A stretch of 64,000 nt of DNA from Sipunculus nudus (Eukaryota; Annelida; Sipuncula; Golfingiida; Sipunculidae). Below, one piece after another: positions 12,860-24,800 of the stretch (within the stretch, counting starts at the first letter, position 1; each line of letters starts with the position of its first letter). The DNA lies in NCBI GenBank assembly GCA_026874595.1, contig CM049307.1, positions 96,880,330 to 96,944,329 of the forward strand, given 5' to 3'. The notes beneath the pieces are model-generated. The model did not search any database, had not been told where the DNA came from, and saw only the letters and a list, made by a program, of their open reading frames with translations. The position numbers and the translations under genes were made by a program.

Positions 12860-15800
12860 AATATATAGGTAATATAAAGTATAAATACTGGTTCTTTTCA
12901 TTGGATGTTTCATGTCATATCAGGGGATAACTTCCTTATTCACTTTGCGTCAAACTGTGTGACAAGTTTGAGACAATAATCATTACATTTTTATACACGG
13001 GTGCATACCTGATCCAATTATGGAACAGACCGGAATACCTGTGCCTGGGAGGGGCTCGACGTTGTCTAGTAGTCAAGGCGTTGGACTTGACATTATGGTG
13101 AATTATCGCTAGAACTTCTGAGATTCGCTCTAATGTCTAAACGTCAGGATATGGCTTCTAGTGTATTCCAAACCCCATTGTTATAAAACCTTAAATCTGC
13201 TAGGATTAATTAAAACATATCATTCATATCGCATGGATACCGTAATTTCATACAACAGACAGTGCCATCAAAAAGCCACGGACCTGTCAATAAAAAGATA
13301 CAGGTAAAAAAGGGATTAGTGCTGCTGAAAGGAGTACATGCATGTTTTCTCCTTACTTCCTTGGTCGCTGTCAGGACGTACAACTTAAGGGCAGCGATAA
13401 TAATCAAATAATAAACATGAGAATTACCTTACTGATAATGTATAATAACATCTGTTCCCGTTACGTAATTATACGTCCACGTAATACCATCATGTAAGCG
13501 TGGGAGGATCTCTATGTCACTGAGTCAGACGTTTGCTCGGCTGAATAGCACTGGGTAACATCGTGTATACAAAGGCTCATTCGACTCACGACTACAGACC
13601 GGTACCACCTATAATGACAAAGAACTGGAAGTAATACATAACGTTGTATAATAAAAGTAATACTTAACTCTGTTCAATTTAAACTAAATAAGGAATAAAT
13701 GTATAAACATATACATCTTGGTATATAAAACGTTTATGCAATGACGTCAAAAGCGGGGGAGTGGAATTCTAACCGTTCCATAGTGCCGCCTTTTGAATAA
13801 AACACTAATTGAAGGTCTGTATTTTTTTAAATTATGTTCCTCGGATTTCGTATTATATTAAATTGTCTGGCTCTCTGAGCCTTCGGTCTTTGCAATGATT
13901 TTTTTTATTCCTGAATAAAACATATGCGATGAAAACAGTCCATATCTGTGCCTTTCTCTACAGCTAGGTAATGTCCGCCAGTCTATATTTAAGACTTTCT
14001 TTAAAGCTAGGTAATGTCCGTCAGTCTATCTATGTCTTTCTCTAAAGCTAGGTAATGTCCGTAAGTCTATTTATGTCTTTCTCTACAGCTAGGTAATGTC
14101 CGTAAGTCTATTTATGTCTTTCTCTACAGCTAGGTAATGTCAGCCAGTCTATATTTAAGTCTTTCCCTACAGCTAGGTAATGTCCGCCATTCTATCTATG
14201 CCTTTTCCTACAGCTAGGTAATGTCCGACAGACTATATCTATGTCTTTATCTACAGCTAGGTAATGTCCGCCATTCTATCTATGCCTTTCCCTACATTTA
14301 GGTATTGTACGCCAGTCTGTATCTATGCCTTTCCCTACAGCTAGGTAATGTCTGCCAGTCTATATGTATGTCTTTCTCTACAGCTAGGTAATGTACGCCA
14401 TTCTATCTATGCCTTTCCCTACATTTAGGTATTGTACGCCAGTCTGTATCTATGCCTTTTCCTACAGCTAGGTAATGTCCGCCATTCTATCTATGTCTTT
14501 CTCTACAGCTAGGTAATGTCCGACAGACTATATCTATGTCTTTCTCTACAGCTAGGTAATGTACGCCATTCTATCTATGCCTTTCCCTACATTTAGGTAT
14601 TGTACGCCAGTCTGTATCTATGCCTTTCCCTACAGCTAGGTAATGTCTGCCAGTCTATATGTATGTCTTTCTCTACAGCTAGGTAATGTACGCCATTCTA
14701 TCTATGCCTTTCCCTACATTTAGGTATTGTACGCCAGTCTGTATCTATGCCTTTTCCTACAGCTAGGTAATGTCCGCCATTCTATCTATGTCTTTCTCTA
14801 CAGCTAGGTAATGTCCGACAGACTATATCTATGTCTTTCTCTACAGCTAGGTAATGTCCGCCATTCTATCTATGCCTTTCTCTACAGCTAGGTAATGTCC
14901 GACAGACTATATCTATGTCTTTATCTACAGCTAGGTAATGTCTGCCAGTCTATATGTATGTCTTTCTCTACAGCTAGGTAATTTTCGCCATTCTATCTAT
15001 GCCTTTCTCTACAGCTAGGTAATGTCCGACAGACTATATCTATGTCTTTATCTACAGCTAGGTAATGTTCGACAGACTATATCTATGTCTTTCTCTACAG
15101 CTAGGTAATGTACGCCATTCTATCTATGCCTTTCCCTACATTTAGGTATTGTACGCCAGTCTGTATCTATGCCTTTTCCTACAGCTAGGTAATGTCCGCC
15201 ATTCTATCCATGTCTTTCTCTACAGCTAGGTAATGTCCGACAGACTATATCTATGTCTTTCTCTACAGCTAGGTAATGTACGCCATTCTATCTATGCCTT
15301 TCCCTACATTTAGGTATTGTACGCCAGTCTGTATCTATGCCTTTCCCTACAGCTAGGTAATGTCCGCCATTCTATCTATGTCTTTCTCTACAGCTAGGTA
15401 ATGTCCGACAGACTATATCTATGTCTTTCTCTACAGCTAGGTAATGTCCGCCATTCTATCTATGCCTTTCTCTACAGCTAGGTAATGTCCGACAGACTAT
15501 ATCTATGTCTTTATCTACAGCTAGGTAATGTCTGCCAGTCTATATGTATGTCTTTCTCTACAGCTAGGTAATGTCCGCCATTCTATCTATGCCTTTCTCT
15601 ACAGCTAGGTAATGTCCGACAGACTATATCTATGTCTTTATCTACAGCTAGGTAATGTTCGACAGACTATATCTATGTCTTTCTCTACAGCTAGGTAATG
15701 TACGCCATTCTATCTATGCCTTTCCCTACATTTAGGTATTGTACGCCAGTCTGTATCTATGCCTTTTCCTACAGCTAGGTAATGTCCGCCATTCTATCCA

Positions 15801-18800
15801 TGTCTTTCTCTACAGCTAGGTAATGTCCGACAGACTATATCTATGTCTTTCTCTACAGCTAGGTAATGTCCGCCATTCTATCTATGCCTTTTCCTACAGC
15901 TAGGTAATGTCCGACAGACTATATCTATGTCTTTCTCCACAGCTAGGTAATGTCCGCCATTCTATCCATGTCTTTCTCTACAGCTAGGTAATGTCCGCCA
16001 TTCTATCTATGCCTTTTCCTACATTTAGGTATTGTATGCCAGTCTGTATCTATGCCTTTCCCTACAGCTAGGTAATGTCTGCCAGTCTATATGTATGTCT
16101 TTCTCTACAGCTAGGTAATGTACGCCGGGCCTTGAATCTCACCAATGAATGGTTGAAAATAGGTACGTTGTTCATTACGTAATGTTTATTGTCCTTAATA
16201 AATGTTCAGTTTGTGAACAAAAATATACTTTGATCAGGTTCTACATATGCATATGCATGTGTGCCCATACTTTAAACGTCGTGTTAATTAAAAAATAAAA
16301 ACTGTCACATTTTACTTCCTGTTGAATGTCATACACTCAATATATAACCAGCCGTATTTGGAGAAAAAGAAATCCTCTCTGAAATGATGTAAGCAATTAT
16401 TGGATTATGCACATAGCATATCAGTATTTATTTATCCAGCATTTTAAAATCAAATGTTTCGCATAAAGCATGATAACAGTATGTTCCATAGTTCTGTGTA
16501 TTCTCCTGTTTTCCTTTCTTTTTTAATACTGTATTAATCTAATTAATATAATAAGGCTTTCAATATTTCCTAATTTTACGAATCACAGTTATTGAATATA
16601 TAATTGTTATGGCATATACTATGTAGATGAATTCAAATTTATCGACTTTATTTGTTGTACATTGAATCTTCGTATCGTATGTATAATATTTTTAGTATTT
16701 TCGTTCATAATTACAGAAAATAACTGTCGTCTCTGTTCAATAATGTAAGTCTGTTTTTACCGTTTTTAGAACCAAACCATGCCCGCGCCATTGCAAACGC
16801 GAAAAATTATTACGACATGTTGGGAAAGGAAATCCTGCAAAGGCAACTTCCGCCAACTCCCACGCCGGGTGAGAGCCCGGATGAACAGTATTCTACATCC
16901 AAATTATATGCAGATTATGCCAAACTGTGTCGGGGAGAGGACACACACGTGAGTGCATCATCTATCATTTTTTTTAAATATTGATCCTTTCTACTGTAAT
17001 GACATAAGCAATGCTGTTTTTATTGATACTTGTAATGTTATTAAGTACATGGTTTTTGCAGGCCTGCCATCTACGATACTATATTGTTACTAAACTGGAT
17101 TTAAACAAATAATTGGTCTATGGTGTGTTACTCTTTATTGTAACAAAGTGTGCGGCAAAATATGTCAACAAGGGATGATAAAAAGTATGGAACAGACAAT
17201 TTTATCACCAGGTTGTCTCAGAGAGAGAGAAAGAGAGACAGAGAGACAAAGAGAGATGGAGGGAGGGAGAGAGGGAGGGAGAGAGAATGAGAGAGACGGA
17301 TACTGAGTTGACAAAAGTTCCATTCCCATATAGCAAATTAGCTTTACAACTCCTTTTCGTCACGTGGCATAGCTCTTATCTGCCCTGGTCACGTGACGGA
17401 TATTAAATCAAAGGTACATCAGTTAAGAGATTAAGATTACAGAGCAACCATTTTTGTGTGCAATAAAAACTGATACTGAAGATTCCAAATTAAATTTTGA
17501 CTGAAGTAACTTATTGATACAGAAAACGTCCATACATATATTTAAATTCTATAAAAAAAATTAACATGTTGTTGCAGGTGTATAAATATGCACATAAATT
17601 AAAATGTCGTCTCCGCCAAGATCATCCGATCTTCAAAATCCGTCCGCTTAGAGAGGAGACGTTGTACCTACGGCCACACATCCGGGTTTATCATGACGTC
17701 ATCAGTGCGGGCGAAATAGCCAAAGTCCAAGAACTTTCAATGCCGCTGGTGAGTCTGAAATGTTTACCTTTATTTCATTTAGTATAGTTAATGTCTACTA
17801 TAATTTCATTTATTTTCCAGTATTTAGACAATCATATCTTATATTTTCCTTTATTTCTCCCCTGTAAAATCGTCTTACTTACATAACTGTTATTACTGAA
17901 CAATTATTGTTATTTAGACCCGTTATTAGTGAACACGTTCAGATTTTTATGTATACTTGTAAGAGTACGTGGTGTATAGTTATACATGAACATCCTTCTA
18001 AACCAATTTAATATACCTGTAAATGTTGCTTGGAGAACTGATGGTCCTGGAAAGTAACCAAGTAAAATACAATTGTGCAGTAAAAACTCTAATTATACGC
18101 CTGTCTATGACGGGACGTATTATGTTATACCCACCTTCCTTCCTTTCGATCATCCGTTAACTTTTAGTGTCGCCACGATAACTTACCGGGGCTTTGATGG
18201 GTTTTCACGAAACTCACCATAATAACTTACCAATAGATTTTTTCGCCAGAGTTCAATTATAATAAAACTCAAGAAAAATTTTAATCAATAAAATATCTCG
18301 CCTAATGTTAAATTTCCAGCAAAATCGACGCATACTTAATGTAGTCAGAGGTCACCGCACTTTTGGGGCACCGTGGTTAGTTACCAAAAATCCTATGGAT
18401 TTTCAGGAAACTCATCAATCATGTTTACCAATAGAGTTTCTCGTCTCAATTAAATTCCCAGGGAATTCACGTATATTTAATGAGTTTATAAATGTCCCCA
18501 GGCTGTTTGGTACAGGCCAATTCGTGGCGGTCAGCGGAAACACAATGGCATGAACACATCTGTCTCGTGTTTGACAGACATGCCATGCTTTAGTACCCTA
18601 AGTCTATGCCATAAGGAAAAGAACAATCATGAACATATATAGTGGAAAATAGTTTTGACCTTCTTAGTGGGTTTGCGTCCTCAGAATGTTAACTGCACAA
18701 GGAGCATGGAGCATTAAGTTAAGCAGTCTCTGGATAATGTGCTGAGATATTTAACGGTCTCGTTCTGGAATCCCTCTCTGGGCTCTGATGTATATTAAAT

Positions 18801-21800
18801 GTGCTAATTTTTCCCGAAACGCTCTTCAATGTGGCCCGCTTTTTTGCATGCGCATTACGAATTCAGACCTCATATGTATACATAGAAACACGGTTAAGAT
18901 TTTAGCCACTGTCGACCATGTTTAACCCTGAACATATAGCACGTACTTATTATCCTTTTACATGATTCTTTTCTTCCTCCCTCCTGTCACATTAACCAAA
19001 AGACGGAAATAAATGATTATACTTAAGGATGACCATTGTAAATAACACAGGATATCACACTGAGAGAATTGTAGCAATGAATTTAATCTTGATTGCACCC
19101 AATTATGTCTGTTCTGTATGCAGATGTTCTCTCCAGAAAGACCCTATGCTATTCATAATTATAAGTCGCTCCCTGAGGACGGAAATTCCGTGCCTCACAA
19201 AGGGTTAGAGGCCACGCTGTGACATTGACCAGCAAGTCCTCATAAAAAAAACAATTGTACCTATGTTTTCTATGTGTAATGAAAAATGGCTAATGTGGGA
19301 TGATATGAAAACATACACATTTTAATGTTTTAATATGCCATGTGAAATCTGTGTAACTTAAGTAACTTAAACCATTACCCCAGAGTTGTCGTGAATTTTT
19401 TAACAACTGTGTTTGCATTGTTTTATGTATTTTATGGGCATATTTCTAATGATGAACAGTTAATCAAGGCACTATGAATGTCCTCATACAAATTGATCAA
19501 ATAAAAAGTTGTAAAATATGCTGTTCTATCATAAACTGCTAAAAGATGCTTATATAAACAAATGGGTGTTAAATGAGGTTTAATAAACGCATTCAGTATC
19601 TCAATTAAGCAGAGACAGTTTTTTTTTTTCATTTCCAAAATCCTGACCTAGTGCGATTAAAAATTCAGACACCATACGTCTGAGTGTTTACTACTTTATA
19701 ACTGAACAAGCAAGAAGTTGCCAGTTAACTCTACAGAAGCTGATAAAAATGAAATCCTTATTGTTGGAAGATACCCCAGCACATCTCAATGGACTAACTC
19801 ATTAGTATTTCCTATAACAACTAGCACAACCCCATGGGGACAGCCAATCAGGACCCTTTTCAGCATCCTTACCCTTAAGTATAGAGTGTTCGATAGATCA
19901 CTTGATTTCTGTTACCTGCCAGGGGGGAGTGTGGCCCCTGTCCAACCTTTAACAAAAATGTAGTATCTTGAGGACTTGCTTATTTATAATAAAATTTCAC
20001 ATAGGCAAGTCACTATGAAGTGCAAAGGGGCTAAACGCTACTCGACATAAGCGGAAACTTTGGGGAAGTACCCGCCGCGATTGTCTACCCCTTTAAGCAT
20101 TACGTTTAGTTCAAGCACTGGTACTATAACTTTTTTCGGCTTAGTAGGAACAGTTATTCCAAATTTGGACAAAGTAAAGTGTTGTGTTGTTTTAATTTCA
20201 TTTGTGAGAGAATATACGATTTATATTTACATTAGGCAAATATAATACACGGTATAATGTGGTCTCGGACTCCAGTGTAGATCAGTTACAACTGGGATGA
20301 TATGGGGGTGTTTCGTTGCACAAGAAATGACAAGGGCACTACTTTGTTGCAAATTTTTAAATACCAAACACATCACATGTACAAATTACATAAAACAAAA
20401 TGATACAAACACATTGAGTGGACAATATAACGCACGCAAGTATTATTCATAAAAGAACAATAGAGTATCCAATGTACTTCACATTGCAATACGTAATGAA
20501 TATATGTACTTAATTTCATTATTTCAGATATCTAAATTCTTTATCATATTTTGTAGCATAATAATTTCCATTTATTGTTTCCTTTGTATTAAGTTGCACA
20601 TTCTATTTTCTTCTGATGATAATTTAGATTTTTAAAGTTTTCTACATTAAATACAAATGATTCTTTGGTTTTATAGATATAGGCCTTACCATGAATAAAG
20701 ATTTTATTTTCCTTCTGTATACTGTCTTCTGGTTTCCCCAAGATTATATGTTTTTCTTTAATAACATCTGGTGATATTTTATATGCAATGCAGACGTCTT
20801 GCCAAAATCGCTTTACAATATCACAATTGAAAATATATGTCTGATATCTTCTATTTCTAAATTGCATAATCTACACTTTGAATTATCAGTGATTCCAAAC
20901 TTATGTAGCTTTCCTTTAAGATATAAGAATTATACAATATTATTCTTGAATTCACAAATTTTGTTTTCCTGACACAGGCTATAATAATTTGAATAGAAAG
21001 TATACCCAATTCTTCTTCCAAAATATTATATTTAAGGCTATATTTTAATTTTTTCATAACTTGGTCTTAGATGACCAACAAATTGTCACAAACCTTTTTC
21101 AAAGTTATATTCTCCATACCAGCAGAACCCTATACTGTTTTACATATATCCTTACCAAGAATATCTGTGTCTGAATCATTACAGATCTCTCTTGTGGTAT
21201 GACTGTGCAATAACTGGACTTTTTTTTATCACGGATCTATATATAAATAGTCTCTTTGTTTTGCACCATAAGCTAGCAAGTAATCAAACTTTCTCACGGT
21301 ACCATTATCTTAAAATATCTGATTTACAAGGATCAATCCGCTTTCACATAAAGATTAAAAGAATAAATGTCTTCCTTCAGTTGCTATATATTTATTATTG
21401 TTGCAACTTTAAGTGGCGTCAGAATCATTTGAAGTGTACCAGGCTGACAGATTTCTCCCATTACAGCTCCATCGATCAGGTTTGTTTACCCTGGATGCAA
21501 CCAAACCAAATATACAAATGACCCGGACATCACAAAGGTGACTATTGGGGTCATGACCCCCATTTACATATTCGTGTCTATATGAAGACCCTTTTATGTT
21601 TGTGTATCCTGACGTGATATGAAACACGTAGACGTAATGTGAGCGCTGGGGTGGGAAACCTCACAGAACAAATAATTAAAGGACAAGGAGTGGTGAAATA
21701 CTCCCAGGTTTTAAAAGACCTACAGCATTCATCATGCACCGGGGAACTCCGGAATCAGCTTGGACTATTAATGCACTCTCTGACCTTTCATATATATATA

Positions 21801-24800
21801 TATTCCACTGTTTGTCCTATGTATAGATTCATCATGTCATCTTATTTATCTTCATGAAAAACAAACAAATGATCATCCCGTAATATTTTCTTTCTAATCT
21901 CAAACATATCCTTGTGAACCGCCGATGACCTAAATCATATTTTTTTACAAATTGAAAATGACACTAACCATGGGTCTACAGTTAATTTATTAATGCATTT
22001 ATTGTAAAGCTGCGACAAAATTTCTTCATTTGGATTTTCATGCCATCCTTTATTTTTGTTACAATGAACTTAGCTCCTTGTGTTTCTAATGTGTATGTAA
22101 CATTATCTTGGTTATCATTATAATAATATAGAATTGTTAATTATTTATTTTTTTTTGGTAAAAATCATTAGTTAGAATGCATATATATCATTTATATTCA
22201 AAATGTATGTCCCCAAATCACCAGCCGGTGTTGCACCGCGCCCTAATGTAAAATATTCCCAATGGAACCAAAACCACAAATTGTGAATTTCGGTGCATTA
22301 GCACTAGAGAATCCTGTTAGTGTACAATACACAGGAAGCGGGTATGGGATGGGATGTATGTTTATATACATGCTCTGTGAACCGGAACTTGGCACGGCTG
22401 ATCCAGGGTCCACTGCGCATTGGGGAACAAGTCTAATTTATTGTGGTCCACTGTCATCCCAAATAATCTACTGCAGCGTGCACAAGAAAGTTTAAATTCT
22501 CCTTGTTATTAAGCTCATTGCCCTTCTTACTTTATGTTCTTATGTAATCGTTTATTTAAACTGGCAGTCACGTGACCATGAGTTTCATCGCGTAACCATG
22601 CATGAATGTCACCTGCTGAAATATAAGTCTCAAAGACTAGAGGTTTCGCTCTAAGCACACCTGTTAACTGTTGAGAAATTAGATCAACGCTTAAACTATA
22701 TAGAAACAGTGTGTACTCAATTGGTTCGTTTTTTCGCGTGCTTGTTTTCCTTAAAGTCACTGTGCATTTCCGTTCTCATTTTATTCAGGTCATGCTGCGC
22801 GTAGATAGAAAAAATAATATTGTTTAAATATCTTATATTCCTATTATATTCGACTTTGAATTTGTTGTGATACAGTATTTTTAAAGTAAGGTCCAGCATG
22901 TTGTATTGATTCCAGAATAGGGCTTTAAATTGGACTTTCTTACAATGTGATAACATTTCAAAGGCATTCACAGAAAAAGAAAAGTACTGCCCTATTTTTT
23001 AGAGTTCTTTCGTATGTGATATTCCAAGTATTAAACAAATTAGAATAAATTCTTGTTGAAAGATTTTAAAGACTTTTCTGTTACTATTCACTTAAATTTA
23101 ATGCATTCTTTACAAACTGGATCACTTGTAAAGCATTCCGTATTGTGACTGTAAATATAAGTGTTCTGCGCCTACCTGCGCTCAGTTACTGTTGCTTGCT
23201 GACGTGTCTGCCATGTTGACTCCCCTTGTAGCGCGTGGCTAGAGGACGACATAGATCCACTTATTCGGCGAATCAGCGTCAAGACCGGGGCGCTGTCAGG
23301 TTTAAGTCTACAGACAGTCGAACTGATGCAGGTACGGTGAGCAGACGACAATACTATATATAAATTTAAAATTACCTTTTGCGCTACCATAAATAACCTT
23401 TCCCACCATAACTAAAATATTGCCGTAATGATTCGCACATGCTATAATGTGAAGGGTCTGTATCAATAGGAATGAATGAAATGTTTGTAGCAATATTCTA
23501 AATCAAGGAATTATGTTGAATAAGGTGGATTATCTCTGTAAAATAGGGGATAAGGCAGGTGCGCTTTCTCAGTCCCCGCAGTTGGCCTATTTGATAATCC
23601 GAGACAGTATATATCACACACTTATATATGATCTATACTGACTGACAGCGGTGGTGAGAATGATAAAAAAACATTTAAGATTTGATCTAGGAACATTTCT
23701 TTCAACAGATCCAGAGATTGGGGTGGGGTTGGAGTTCAAACACCCTTTTCAGTCACCACAACCTTTTATAAAGGGTTTCAAACCCTCTTTCCGAATACCT
23801 TTTTTATGTTTTCATATTAGTATTCCTCCGTTTCTCAAATCCTGGATCCGCCCCTGAGAGTTTTTAGCTCAAAATACAGACTATAATATAAATAATTTTA
23901 CTGATATTTTTCTCTAACTCTCTTCAGGTGCTGAATTATGGGATTGGTGGACACTATGAGCCGCACTGTGATTTTGCAAAGGTAAGTAACTGATTAAAGT
24001 ACCACTGTACTAATGAAATTCGGTAATAGAGGTTGACATGGGTATTGAAAAATAGATTTTTGTGTTTGTAAATGATTACGTTTGACTACTACATGATACA
24101 AGACCACATTCCTAGGATGATCCTTATTTGTTTGTATAGGCCCGTGATATTGAAGCCCTCATTGGGCTAATGTATATGTGAAAACAATAGTGTTATTTAG
24201 CGTATAAAATTAGTGATTGGTGTTCATATGAGCAAGTTGATGAATTTGTATTATTAGAAGATTAATTTAAAATATCCATCTTATACAAATAGTCTCTTTA
24301 TTCTCATAAACCCACCGGCTCGTAATTGCCCTAGCATAGATGTTACAAGTCTAATTAATTTTAGATTTCTGCCACAATCTCACACTCTTTATATTTAGAT
24401 TACAGGTTGACTCTCGCCTAGTTTTCTTTCTTGTAATTTTCCAGTAATTTTTTACAATTACTTCGGATAGGGGTAGTCAGAAATCGATTTCAGCTTTCCG
24501 GTTTCAAACTACTTCTTTAAAACAGTTGTTTCTTTATGTTTATTTATTTTAAATTTATTTAAGTCATTTCTTGTTGATTTCGTAAATAAAATATTTGTAT
24601 ATTTTAATTTGGTATGTAATGTGACATACGAGCCTGTCTAAGTGTATGGGTCAATATAAGTATAATTAACAATATAATAAATATTTTGCGACAATTGTAT
24701 TTTTGTATCCGCCAAAACTAAGTTTTGCGGATGCTATGTTTTTGACCGGGTTCCGCCGCCGCCGCCGCTACCGTATTCGTTTCCGGAGAACTCCCTGAGA

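Noticed and set aside
13035-13085. tRNA gene near GTCAAGGCGTTGGACTTGA
   Set aside because: The A box-like segment and anticodon-arm-like bases are present, but no B box of GGTTCRANTCC type or closing acceptor stem was found. It is at most a decayed SINE fragment, with a similar scrap near 2300.
13945-16126. CRISPR-like array
   Set aside because: Units are contiguous direct repeats with no unique spacers, the context is a eukaryotic intron, and the unit is explained by the E4 acceptor.
18305-18553. Open frame after an aaatttccag acceptor as the missing exon between E6 and E7
   Set aside because: The translation (QNRRILNVVRGH) has no RATV-type or R-x-S-K pattern and the phase does not fit E7.
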